Assembly: GCA_947503115.1 (NCBI GenBank)
Contig: CANNCS010000018.1
Location: 1-45,492, forward strand
Source: an uncultured Marivita sp.
GTDB lineage: Bacteria; Pseudomonadota; Alphaproteobacteria; Rhodobacterales; Rhodobacteraceae
DNA length: 45,492 nt
Reading direction: 5' to 3'
The first letter of the stretch is position 1, and every line of letters starts with the position of its first letter. The translations under genes were made by a program, and so were the position numbers. Below the pieces are notes generated by a model. The model made no database searches and was not told where the DNA came from. It worked only from the letters and a program-made list of their open reading frames with translations. Shown here piece after piece: positions 25,204 through 33,859 of the stretch.

Positions 25204-25965
25204 TTAATCCTGCAAGGACTGGATCGGGCTGCCAAGATCGGCAGGGGCGATGCCCTGCACGAAGGCCATGATATTTTCCAGATCGTCGAGCGTCATCTCG
25301 ACCGCGTGGATCGGTGACGGTCGCATCGCATCGAACGGTTCTGTCACATCTGCAATCTGGGTGAAGGCCGGGTGCGGGTTCAGTACGTAGAAGGCCTGAA
25401 ACCGATCCTCCCAATCACGCAGGGTCCGCAGCACCGCAAAAGACGGCGTGGAGCCGATAGAGTTCATGCGGTTCTTGTCGCTCACCACGTGGCAGCGTCC
25501 GCAGTGGGACAAAGACACTTCCTCGCCGCGCAGAGCGTCACCATCGTAGGTGATCTGAACCACCACTTTTTCGACCTTGATCTCTGAGGTGAAGAGCGCG
25601 ACCCCGTCGACCTGATAGCTGTCGACCGTGTTGCGTCCTACATCCGAGCGCAGCCAATCGGCAAAGCGCTGGGCGTCCGGGTCGTCGCCTGCGTCGAACT
25701 TCCAAACGGTGTCGAGGCCTTCGAAAGCGACAATTCCGGATGTTCCGAATTGCGCATCAGACGCGGCTTCAGGTGTGGTCAGCGTAATGCGTGTCTGGGT
25801 CTTGAGCGTAAAGCGCGGCAGGATGTATTTCAGCAGACCGGACGAGACCAAAGTCTCTGGCGCGGCCAACGTGAATGTTTTGTCCTGCGCCTGAGCGGTC
25901 TGTCCAAGTGCGGCAAGCATTGCTGCGGCCACATAAAAAGACAGTTGTTTGCGGATTGCGGTCAT
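25204..25965 (-). CDS. Exported TupA-like domain / cytochrome c fusion
   Basis: A 253-residue protein with a signal peptide (LSFYVAAAMLAALGQTAQAQ, cleavage near residue 26). Residues 28-130 resemble the two ends of a tungstate/molybdate-type periplasmic binding protein: LAAPETLVSSGLLKYILPRF corresponds to the first strand and helix, and DAQRFADWLRSDVGRNTVDS plus YQVDGVALF to the C-terminal helix, while most of the middle of that fold is absent. The second half carries one haem c site, CGRCH near residue 153, and a possible axial Met in MTLDDLENIMAF or later. It converges on the Fe-S protein gene and is divergent from the DUF6494-mrp operon. Possible role: periplasmic haem protein for formate dehydrogenase; metal oxyanion sensing is speculation. 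Confidence 0.7.
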   Translation of the reverse strand: MTAIRKQLSFYVAAAMLAALGQTAQAQDKTFTLAAPETLVSSGLLKYILPRFTLKTQTRITLTTPEAASDAQFGTSGIVAFEGLDTVWKFDAGDDPDAQRFADWLRSDVGRNTVDSYQVDGVALFTSEIKVEKVVVQITYDGDALRGEEVSLSHCGRCHVVSDKNRMNSIGSTPSFAVLRTLRDWEDRFQAFYVLNPHPAFTQIADVTEPFDAMRPSPIHAVEMTLDDLENIMAFVQGIAPADLGSPIQSLQD

Positions 25966-26064
25966 TCTGGGTCGCCTCCTTGCTTGAAAGCCTAAAGGCG
26001 CTGGCTTACACCCGTCAACGCTCTAGCTCGCCAAGAACGAGCAGATGCCCAAGGGAGAAGACCG

Positions 26065-26256
26065 ATGAGCGATGATTTCAACATGTCGATGCGCAAGTTC
26101 CTCAAGCAGGTTGGGGTCACATCCCAGCAGGCGATTGAAGAGGCGATGCGCGACGCCGAAACCAGCGGCAAGAGTTTTGACGCCAAGGTGGTTCTGACGA
26201 TCGACGGGCTCGATCTGGAACATGTGGTTACCGGCACCATTAAGGGACAGGACTGA
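26065..26256 (+). CDS. DUF6494 small protein
   Basis: A 63-residue soluble protein starting MSDDFNMSMRKFLKQVGVTS, matching from memory the DUF6494 family of roseobacters and relatives. An N-terminal helical half (KQVGVTSQQAIEEAMRDAE) is followed by a short beta-like half (DAKVVLTIDGLDLEHVVTG). A GGGAGAAG ribosome site precedes the ATG. It is the first gene of an operon with mrp 2 bp downstream. Function unknown; constant company of Mrp and FDH genes suggests a part in Fe-S or cofactor handling. Confidence 0.75.
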   Translation: MSDDFNMSMRKFLKQVGVTSQQAIEEAMRDAETSGKSFDAKVVLTIDGLDLEHVVTGTIKGQD

Positions 26257-26258
26257 AC

Positions 26259-27319
<1,061 letters not shown>

Positions 27320-27323
<4 letters not shown>

Positions 27324-28027
27324 CCGCAGGACCGGTGTTCCCGCCGCTGATGCAAGGCATCAATGCGGCGGGGGCGGACCCGTTCGAAGCCGCCTGTGCC
27401 GAGGCGGCGCAGGGCTGTGACGCGGGTACTATCCTATACGATGTGACACCTGAACGGTTGCAGGCGGCCATTGTTCTGGCCCCCGAAGTGGCGCTTGCGG
27501 ATGCGGCGGCGATGCTGCCGCTCACCGGGGTTGCGGTGCAAAACGCGCTAGGCGCTCTGGGGCCGTCAGAGCTTGCCGTTCATCTGTGCTGGGACGGGCC
27601 GATCCGAGTGAACGGGGCGGTGTGCGGCGGGCTGCGCGCGGCAACCGACATGGCCGATCCGACCGAGGAACCCGGCTGGCTGGTCACCGGGTTCGAGCTT
27701 GTCTTCACGCGGCCGCAAATTGCAGGCGGTGACACACCCGATGAGACCGACCTGATGAGCGAAGGTTGCGGAGATCTGACACCGACCGATTTGCTGGAAA
27801 GCTGGTCCCGTCATCTGCTGAACTGGATCAGCCGCTGGGAAAGCGTGGGCATGGGGCCACTGCATGCCGAATGGTCCGGGCTGGCCTATGGGATGGGGCA
27901 GGACGGCACGTTTATCGGCAAATCAGGGCATTTTCTGGGGCTGGACGAAACGCTTGGCCTCTTGCTTCGCACCGATGGGCAGACCATGCTCTTGCCGGTG
28001 ACCGACCTATTGGAGATCCGTTCATGA
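27320..28027 (+). CDS. Biotin/lipoate--protein ligase-like protein (DUF4444)
   Basis: A 235-residue protein resembling, from memory, the biotin/lipoate A/B ligase family with a C-terminal DUF4444 domain. The core includes PPLMQGINAAGADPFEAACA, LAPEVALADAAAML, and a strand pair HLCWDGPIRVNGAVCGGLR near residue 87, which parallels the substrate loop of LplA/BirA. The C-terminal ~70 residues (WSGLAYGMGQDGTFIGKSGH, ending LLPVTDLLEIRS) have an SH3-like beta pattern. I do not see a clear biotin-ligase GRGR motif, so enzymatic ligase activity is doubtful. It is coupled by ATGA to mrp and to DUF6505. Confidence 0.7.
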
Positions 28028-28503
28028 AACTCGCCCGTGCCATTCATTTCGACGAGAGCGATCAGCGTGTCTTTCATTCTCCGGCGCGGACCGGCGAATG
28101 GTGCATCTCGGGTGGGTTCGAGTTTTCGAACTGGTCTGAAGGTGATCTTGAGGGGCGCGCAAAGCAAGCGTTCTCGAACGGTTGGCTTGGGGCCGAGACC
28201 TTTGGTCGGGTGAGCTTTGTCGCGGTGACACAGATGGAACCGGCGGAGCATGCGGCGCTTGTCGATGGCCTTGCTCAGCATTTCGTCGATATCTATGGCG
28301 CACCGTCGGTTGACGCCGCACGACCCGTGGCCGAGGCTGAAATCGCACATATGGCAGAGCTATGTGACGAACATGCGCCCAACACGTTGCTGACAGTGAG
28401 CCGCGAGTTGACCGAAGCGGGTGTGAACGAAGCCTTTCGCGTGATTGAACCGCAAGAGGCGGATATGGCGCTTTTGGCTGTGCACGGATCGTTGGACGAG
28501 TAA
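28024..28503 (+). CDS. DUF6505 protein
   Basis: A 159-residue soluble protein that starts at ATG 28024, overlapping the previous stop (ATGA), and opens MKLARAIHFDESDQRVFHSP. It matches the DUF6505 family by memory of the motif EWCISGGFEFSNW and GRAKQAFSNGWLG. No cysteine cluster motif or membrane segment. A larger in-frame reading from 27766 overlaps the ligase-like gene and is a shadow. The stop codon region is duplicated (GACGAGTAAC at 28495-28504 and 28505-28514). Function unknown; it travels with mrp and FDH genes. Confidence 0.75.
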   Translation: MKLARAIHFDESDQRVFHSPARTGEWCISGGFEFSNWSEGDLEGRAKQAFSNGWLGAETFGRVSFVAVTQMEPAEHAALVDGLAQHFVDIYGAPSVDAARPVAEAEIAHMAELCDEHAPNTLLTVSRELTEAGVNEAFRVIEPQEADMALLAVHGSLDE

Positions 28504-28519
28504 CGACGAGTAACGCGGG

Positions 28520-28541
28520 GAAGCCCCTTCGAAGAGGCTTC
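28520..28541. terminator. Near-perfect palindrome between convergent genes
   Basis: GAAGCCCCTTC / GAAGAGGCTTC (28520-28541) is a 22-bp palindrome with one mismatched pair and a TTCGAA core, in the 40-bp gap between the convergent DUF6505 and DUF1194 genes. There is no T-run, so factor-independent termination is uncertain. The TTCGAA core is shared with two of the palindromes at 25114-25175. Confidence 0.5.
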
Positions 28542-28543
28542 GC

Positions 28544-29260
28544 CTAAGGCAGAATGGGGCCCACATTGGCCACATCCTGCGTGGGCATCTCGCCTGAGAT
28601 TTCCAAAATCAGTTTGCGCTTTACCGCCTCGGCAAAGGATGCGCGGTTCTCTGCGGTCACCACAAATGCCCCCAGCCCGCCGATGATCTGCGCCTCGTAT
28701 TGCGCCTCAAGCCCGCCTTGGGCGCGGCCGGGGTCGTCGGGGCGCAGAATTGGCAGCGCGTTGATTGTCACACCTGCCGCCACAACAGCATCGCGGGATT
28801 CGGCAATGGAAGGCCCAGAGTAGTTGCGCACAGAGTCGCCGGAAAAGTCGATCACCCGCCGCCAGCCGTCGAATTCGTTGGTGTCCATCAGACGTAGCCC
28901 TTCAAGCAGCGCGGCGCCAATTGCGTTACGTCCATAAGCCTGTCGCGGTTTGTTCAAAAGCTCGGTGGCAAACAGTGTTGCACTGTCCGGCCCGTCGATC
29001 TGTGTCCAGTCGGCGACCACCGCCTGATTGGCGGCCCATTCGACATAGGTGACGGCAATGCTGCCATAGGCGGTGTTGGCAATGGCGGCGAGCACCTCTG
29101 GATCAGTGATCGCCTGCGCGTAGCCTTGGCGTTGAAAGTCGATCTCGCGCTGATCGATGGACCCGGAGGCGTCGGCCAGCAGTACCAATTCAAGGTCGGT
29201 GTCTTGGGCAATGGCCGGGCTGGCGAGGCTTAGAAGAAGGATCAAAAACAAACGGCGCAT
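28544..29260 (-). CDS. Exported DUF1194 von Willebrand factor A-like protein
   Basis: A 238-residue protein with a signal peptide (MRRLFLILLLSLASPAIAQ) and a VWA-like fold of the DUF1194 family. The MIDAS-type motif is visible as LLADASGSID near residue 28 (DxSxS-like DASGS), with DFSGDSVRN near residue 140 as a further metal or ligand loop. Such domains bind metal-dependent protein ligands in the periplasm. The gene is divergent from the small cytochrome c gene. From memory it is a common companion of roseobacter FDH genes; a specific role is not known. Confidence 0.78.
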   Translation of the reverse strand: MRRLFLILLLSLASPAIAQDTDLELVLLADASGSIDQREIDFQRQGYAQAITDPEVLAAIANTAYGSIAVTYVEWAANQAVVADWTQIDGPDSATLFATELLNKPRQAYGRNAIGAALLEGLRLMDTNEFDGWRRVIDFSGDSVRNYSGPSIAESRDAVVAAGVTINALPILRPDDPGRAQGGLEAQYEAQIIGGLGAFVVTAENRASFAEAVKRKLILEISGEMPTQDVANVGPILP

Positions 29261-29320
29261 GGCAAATCCTAATTACACAATGGTTCAAAGCTAGAACGTT
29301 TGGGCAAGACCTCAAAAGGA

Positions 29321-29334
29321 TTGATCCGGATCAA
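29321..29334. promoter_or_regulatory. Perfect FNR-type box upstream of the small cytochrome c gene
   Basis: TTGATCCGGATCAA matches the FNR/FnrL consensus TTGAT-N4-ATCAA exactly. Its centre (29327.5) is 68 bp before the cytochrome c ATG (29395). A class II position at -41.5 would place a start point near 29369, with CATGAT at 29357-29362 as a possible -10. It is also 61 bp before the divergent DUF1194 gene. Low-oxygen control is inferred. Confidence 0.7.
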
Positions 29335-29394
29335 CGCGGAACGGCGGCCTGTCGTCCATGATTGCTGTATCTTTCGTCAGACGGAGTGTTTTCC

Positions 29395-29802
29395 ATGCGA
29401 CGTGCTTTTGCCTGCCTTACCCTTCTTGCCTTCACCACTGCGCCTGCCTTGGCGCAGGATGTTGATCAGGGACGTGCGCTGTTCCAGACCCACTGTGCCA
29501 CCTGTCATGGTGCCGATGCCAAAGGGCAGGGGCCATTGGCGGGGGCGTTGGTGTTGCAGCCTATCGACCTCACCGCGCTGGCATCGCGCCATGGCGGTGC
29601 TTTTCCGTTGGAGCGGGTGCTAAAACGGATCGACGGAACCGACCCGCTGGTCAGCCACGGATCGCCTATGCCGGTCTATGGTCCCTACTTCGAGGGTGTG
29701 GCCAACACGCCGATGAAACTGCCTAACGGTCAGCCGGTCCTTGTGTCGGAACCAATCGCGGATCTCGTGGGCTATCTACAATCGTTACAGGGTAGCGACT
29801 AA
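29395..29802 (+). CDS. Periplasmic monohaem cytochrome c
   Basis: A 135-residue protein starting at ATG 29395 with signal peptide MRRAFACLTLLAFTTAPALA (cleavage after ALA or AQ). One haem c site CATCH at residues 34-38. Candidate axial Met residues lie in GSPMPVYG near residue 95 and TPMKLPNG. Size and layout fit a class I c-type cytochrome serving as a soluble electron carrier. A start at 29362 is rejected because it adds residues before the signal peptide. A perfect FNR box precedes it. It closes the set of FDH-associated genes on this side. Confidence 0.85.
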   Translation: MRRAFACLTLLAFTTAPALAQDVDQGRALFQTHCATCHGADAKGQGPLAGALVLQPIDLTALASRHGGAFPLERVLKRIDGTDPLVSHGSPMPVYGPYFEGVANTPMKLPNGQPVLVSEPIADLVGYLQSLQGSD

Positions 29803-29920
29803 ACCCGCACAGTATGGTGTTTTCGCGCATCGCTGCGTCGCGTCATCGGTCGGGGCCGGGTTGCAATGGTTCCCGTCCCGGCGGATGGTGCCAGTCAATT
29901 GTGATTGGTGAGAAAATTCC

Positions 29921-30667
29921 ATGTCGATACCGGATACGTTGGGTACGTTGCTGATTGAAACCGTCAAGGGACATCAGCTTGGTGGGGCGTTTCTCATGCT
30001 GGGGCGGCAGGGCTTTGTTGGCAGCCGCCGCGGCCAATCGGCCAAGGATTTTGAAACGGCGATCAACACGCATTTGCCGGGCTTGACCGAAGATGACTTG
30101 CGCAACCCGGACAACGCCTACAGCGAGACCTTCTTTGCCAAGCTAGGTTTTGACAGCGTCGATTCGCTCGATTTTCCGGATTTCGAGGACGCCAGTGTCA
30201 TCAACGACCTGACGCAGCCCGTCGGTGAAGATCTGACTTCGCGGTTCGACGTGATCTACGACGGCGGCACCTGCGAGCATGTGTTTGAACTGCCCACCGC
30301 CTATCGCAATATCGACCGGATGCTGCGCCCTGGTGGTGTGCTGATCGGTCATTCCCCCTGCAACAACTGGATCAATCATGGCTTTTATCAGATCACACCC
30401 GAGATGGTGTACGGGTTCTGGCAAAAGGCGATGGGATACGAGGTGCTGGATCTGCTGTTGCAGCCGATCCGCCCCGCGCATGCGGCCAAGACGGCGCGCA
30501 CCACGAACCCGAATGAAACTGGCGTGCGCCCACGTATCCGGGGGGAACTTCCTGCCGGGTCTCCGGTGATCCTGCACTACGCCGTGCGCAAGCCGTTGAG
30601 CGAACAGGCGCAGGGCGGTGTGTATCAGACCGATTACATGAAGCGCTGGTCGGACGACGACGAATAG
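29921..30667 (+). CDS. Methyltransferase-like protein of unknown function
   Basis: A 248-residue cytoplasmic protein. Residues 105-165 look like the second half of a class I SAM methyltransferase: FDVIYDGGTCEHVFELPTAY, then NIDRMLRPGGVLIGHSPCNN and NHGFYQITPEMVYGFW. The usual glycine motif I near the N-terminus is not evident; AFLMLGRQGFVGSRRG near residue 27 occupies that place. It may have lost SAM binding or bind another nucleotide. No operon partner: it follows the cytochrome c gene by 118 bp and converges on pepT (7 bp between stops). Confidence 0.6.
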   Translation: MSIPDTLGTLLIETVKGHQLGGAFLMLGRQGFVGSRRGQSAKDFETAINTHLPGLTEDDLRNPDNAYSETFFAKLGFDSVDSLDFPDFEDASVINDLTQPVGEDLTSRFDVIYDGGTCEHVFELPTAYRNIDRMLRPGGVLIGHSPCNNWINHGFYQITPEMVYGFWQKAMGYEVLDLLLQPIRPAHAAKTARTTNPNETGVRPRIRGELPAGSPVILHYAVRKPLSEQAQGGVYQTDYMKRWSDDDE

Positions 30668-30673
30668 GCGCCT

Positions 30674-31912
30674 TTAGCTGGGTTGAGCAGCGCGTTCCGC
30701 GATCCGTAGGCAAAGATCGGTGGCCTTGGTCATGTCCTGCACAGATACCCATTCAAGCGGGCCGTGAACGTTCTGCATCCCCGTAAACAGGTTGGGGCAG
30801 GGCACGCCCAATTCGGTCAAGCGTGATCCGTCGGTGCCGCCCCGGATGGGGGCCGAAATCTCGGGGATATTCAGATCAGCCAGTGCCGTTCGGGCAAGCG
30901 TGACCGGTGTCATGTCATCCTCAAGCCAATAGCGCATGTTGCGGTATTGCGGGGTGATGGCGCAGGTGATCTGGGCGCGGGGTTCGGTGGCGGCGATGGT
31001 GTCACACACCTGTCTCAGTAACGTGCCTTTGGCTTCGAGCCCATCGCGTTCGAAATCCCGCAGGATAAAGCGCAACTCCATCTGGTCGGCGCTGCCTTTC
31101 ATGTCGACGGCGTGGATAAAGCCTTCGACGCCATCAGTGGTCTCGGGGGTCATCGTGACTTGCGGCAGGGTGTCGATGATCTTGGATGCAAGGTGGATGG
31201 CGTTGACCAGCTTGTCTTTGGCCCAACCAGGATGGATCGACACACCAGTGACGGTGACCACGGCGAAGTCGGCCGAAAAGGTCTCGTAGGTCACTTCGCC
31301 CAGATCGCCGCCGTCGAAGGTGTAGGCGAAATCGACACCCAGGTCGGCGGGCAACTTGGGATCGACGCCGCGGCCAATCTCTTCGTCAGGGGTAAAGGCG
31401 ACGCGGATCGTGGGGCGTTTGATCTCGGGGTTTTGCAGCAGGTGTCGCGCGGCGGTCATGACGATGGCCACACCTGCCTTGTCATCGGCCCCCAGCAAGG
31501 TCAGGCCAGAGGCGGTGACGATGTCATCCCCGACCTTGTCTGCAAGATAGGGAAACGCGGCCGGGTCGAGTAGAAGATCAGCATCATCGGGATAGGTGAT
31601 CACGCCGCCATTGTAACCTTCGATCACGCGCGGTTTCACACCAGTTGCGTTGAATTGCGGGGCCGTATCGACATGGGCCAGAAACCCGATGGTCGGGCCG
31701 GGCACGGTGCCGGGGATCGTTGCGATTACAGTGCCATAGGGCGTTTTCGTAACGTCCCGCGCGCCCATGTCGGTCAGTTCGGCGACCATGAGGTTCAGCA
31801 TGTCGTGCTGACACTCGGTTGAGGGCGCGCCGGGGCTGTCCATGTCCGCTTGGCTGTCGATCGCGCAATAGCGCACGAGGCGGGTTTTCAGCTCGTCGTG
31901 GAAAGGGTGCAT
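30674..31912 (-). CDS. pepT: Peptidase T (tripeptide aminopeptidase)
   Basis: Zinc M20B peptidase of 412 residues that removes the N-terminal residue from tripeptides in the cytoplasm. Metal-site motifs are visible: GFLAHVDTAPQFN near residue 75 (His and Asp), LLGADDKAGVA near 138 (bridging Asp), FTPDEEIGRG near 172 (Glu-Glu, catalytic base and ligand), YTFDGGDLGEV near 195 and a C-terminal His in MQNVHGPLEWV near 384. Length is typical of PepT. The start ATG 31912 has CAGGAG upstream. It stands alone, convergent with the methyltransferase-like gene. Confidence 0.9.
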   Translation of the reverse strand: MHPFHDELKTRLVRYCAIDSQADMDSPGAPSTECQHDMLNLMVAELTDMGARDVTKTPYGTVIATIPGTVPGPTIGFLAHVDTAPQFNATGVKPRVIEGYNGGVITYPDDADLLLDPAAFPYLADKVGDDIVTASGLTLLGADDKAGVAIVMTAARHLLQNPEIKRPTIRVAFTPDEEIGRGVDPKLPADLGVDFAYTFDGGDLGEVTYETFSADFAVVTVTGVSIHPGWAKDKLVNAIHLASKIIDTLPQVTMTPETTDGVEGFIHAVDMKGSADQMELRFILRDFERDGLEAKGTLLRQVCDTIAATEPRAQITCAITPQYRNMRYWLEDDMTPVTLARTALADLNIPEISAPIRGGTDGSRLTELGVPCPNLFTGMQNVHGPLEWVSVQDMTKATDLCLRIAERAAQPS

Positions 31913-32063
31913 GGGGGGCTCCTGTCGGTTTGTGTCCGAAGGGGCCGGAGGGGAGGAGGAGAGTCAAGGGGTGGATGAATGTCCTTGGTTCGCTGGTGCA
32001 AAGACAGAGGTCAACTTTTGCGGGACAAAGCCGTCATTGGCGCCAGCTTTCGCGGTGTCCGTT

Positions 32064-32372
32064 TCAGCGGGCGCGCGGAACGCCCTCCGGGTCACGAGCT
32101 ATCAAGGACTCAATCTCCGCCATTACGCTATCTGATAAAGCGCCGAACGCGATTGCTGCGGCATTCTCGGCGGCTTGTTTTGCAGTTCGTGCGCCCGGCC
32201 CCGGAATGTTTCGTTCGGATTTTGCCAGAAGCCAACACAAGGCACCTTGGGCCAGCGTTCGGCCGTCACTTTGCAAAAGCTCGCGGACCGCTGATAGGTT
32301 TTTTAGGTGCTGGGCACATCTACAAACAGGTTCATCGAAGAATTGGGGAACTGGACTACGATCAATGGCTTG
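32064..32372 (-). pseudogene. C-terminal remnant of an aldo/keto reductase
   Basis: The minus-strand frame from a TGA at 32373-32375 to the stop at 32064 reads as the last ~100 residues of an aldo/keto reductase: QFFDEPV, KNLSAVRELLQSDGRTLAQG, ALCWLLAKSERNIPGPGART and QAAENAAAIAFGALSD. The matching family pattern (RTLAQGALAWLL, IPIPGARTVAQVEEN) is recalled, not searched. The barrel's N-terminal two thirds, with the catalytic Tyr and Lys, are missing; upstream sequence has stops in this frame. A short gene from TTG 32276 is formally open but implausible. Confidence 0.7.
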
Positions 32373-32629
32373 TCAGCCACAATGAAGACCGTTTCATCCC
32401 GTCGGTGCGTCGCGTTCTGGTTGAAACTTTTAAGGTCCTGACCAAGATAATCGGATCGCCTATATGATCGGCTGGCGTGAACGGCCGGTGCTTGGAGCGT
32501 GCAATGAATAGCTGTCGTTCCAGCATTGCGCCGCATCATGCACTTTACTTTAGGCTTTCTTTCGACATCCGCGATACACTGATCGGGTTCTCGGGCGGGG
32601 CCAAACCGCAAGGTGATCCTCCAATAGAA
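32373..32629. other. Non-coding or decayed sequence upstream of the aldo/keto reductase remnant
   Basis: I see no credible gene. A 130-codon minus-strand frame (32303-32695) and a plus-strand frame ending at 32467 are both open but have no recognisable domain and conflict with the remnant and the terminator. The stretch is probably degraded gene sequence. Confidence 0.45.
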
Positions 32630-32655
32630 AACGCCCGAGGTTCCCCCCGGGCGTT
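32630..32655 (-). terminator. Terminator of the xdh-ABC transporter operon
   Basis: An 8-bp perfect stem AACGCCCG / CGGGCGTT (32630-32637 with 32648-32655) with a G/C-rich loop; on the minus strand it is followed by TTTTCTATT. It lies about 40 bp after the stop of the binding-protein gene. Confidence 0.75.
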
Positions 32656-32694
32656 CTTTGTTCCGTGCACCCCCGGCAAAGGCCGGGCCCGACA

Positions 32695-33798
32695 TCAGTT
32701 CGGGATGTCGCCTATGATGCCTTCGATGTAGAAGCCCATGCTCAGCAAATCGCCGTCACCGGCGGTTTCGCCTTCGGCCAGCCAAGCAGAGCCATCCTGC
32801 TTGTTCATCGGGCCGGTGAACGGGTGGTATTCGCCCGCTGTGATGGCATCGATCATGGCTTGCGCTTCGGCCTTCACGTCTGCCGGGATCGCGTCGTTCA
32901 TAGCGCCGATGACGACTTCGCCTTCCGGCATGCCTGCCCAGCTGTCGATCTGCTCGTAAGAGCCGTCCATCAGTTGGCCGACGCGCTTGACGTAGTAGGG
33001 CGACCATTCGTCGATGATCGAGGCAACGCGCGGTCCGGCGGTGCCGTCGTCATTGGTGGTGAAGGCCGCCATGTCGGACGCCTGGCCAAAGCCCCATGCA
33101 GAGCCACCTTCCTTGGCGATCTCGGCCAGTGGCGCGGTAGAGTCGGTGTGCGCGGTAATCACGTCGACGCCTTGGTCCAGCATCGCGCGTGCCGCGTCAG
33201 CCTCTTTCGCGGGGTCGAACCATGTGTAGGCCCAGGTCACCACCAGCTCTACATCCGGGTTCGCCAGCTTGGCGTGGTGGTAGTAGGAGTTGATGCCCAT
33301 GACCACTTCAGGGATCGGGAAGGAGCCGATGTAGCCAATCTTGTTGGTCTTGGTCATCTTGCCCGCGATGTGGCCAACAACGGCACGGCCCTCATAGAAG
33401 CGCGCGTTGTAGCTGGATACGTTCGGATGCTCGCGCTTGTAGCCTGTGGCGTGCTCGAACTTCACATCCGGAAACTTGGCCGCGACATTGTTGGTCGGGT
33501 CCATGTAGCCAAAGGATGTGGTGAAGATGATGTTGCAGCCAGACAGCGCCATCTGGGTGATGACACGCTCTGCGTCGGCACCTTCCGGCACGCTTTCCTG
33601 CCACGCGATTTCGACCTTGTCGCCGTACTCTTCCTTGACGGCCAATGCGCCCTGATGGTGCTGGTAGGTCCAGCCACCGTCGCCGATGGGGCCAACATAG
33701 ACGAAACATGCCTTGGTCACGTCCTGCGCCATGGCAGGAGCGCCAAAGGCCAGTGTCAGGCCCGCGGCAGCGGTCGCAAGTAGGGTTCTGCGGATCAT
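32695..33798 (-). CDS. BMP-family ABC transporter substrate-binding protein
   Basis: A 367-residue periplasmic binding protein of the basic membrane protein (PnrA-like) family, whose known ligands are purine nucleosides or bases. Starting at ATG 33798 (GGGAGAA upstream) it has signal peptide MIRRTLLATAAAGLTLAFGA with cleavage after AMA near residue 25. Family motifs are VGPIGDGGWTYQHHQGA near residue 35, FTTSFGYMD near 88 and GYIGSFPIPEVVMGINSY near 148. It is the last gene of the operon with xdhABC, so purine bases are the likely ligand. The longer frame from 33942 runs into the permease gene and is rejected. Confidence 0.85.
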   Translation of the reverse strand: MIRRTLLATAAAGLTLAFGAPAMAQDVTKACFVYVGPIGDGGWTYQHHQGALAVKEEYGDKVEIAWQESVPEGADAERVITQMALSGCNIIFTTSFGYMDPTNNVAAKFPDVKFEHATGYKREHPNVSSYNARFYEGRAVVGHIAGKMTKTNKIGYIGSFPIPEVVMGINSYYHHAKLANPDVELVVTWAYTWFDPAKEADAARAMLDQGVDVITAHTDSTAPLAEIAKEGGSAWGFGQASDMAAFTTNDDGTAGPRVASIIDEWSPYYVKRVGQLMDGSYEQIDSWAGMPEGEVVIGAMNDAIPADVKAEAQAMIDAITAGEYHPFTGPMNKQDGSAWLAEGETAGDGDLLSMGFYIEGIIGDIPN

Positions 33799-33859
33799 AG
33801 GGGTTCTCCCGGTTGGTGGGGCAGCAGCGGCCCCGATTGATTGAATGCGCCCAGTTTTG

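Noticed and set aside
32303-32695. 130-codon minus-strand frame before the transporter terminator
   Set aside because: Crosses the terminator hairpin, has no family resemblance, and conflicts with the frame of the aldo/keto reductase remnant.
32665-33783. 372-codon frame antisense to the BMP binding-protein gene
   Set aside because: Complete overlap with a gene that has signal peptide and family motifs.
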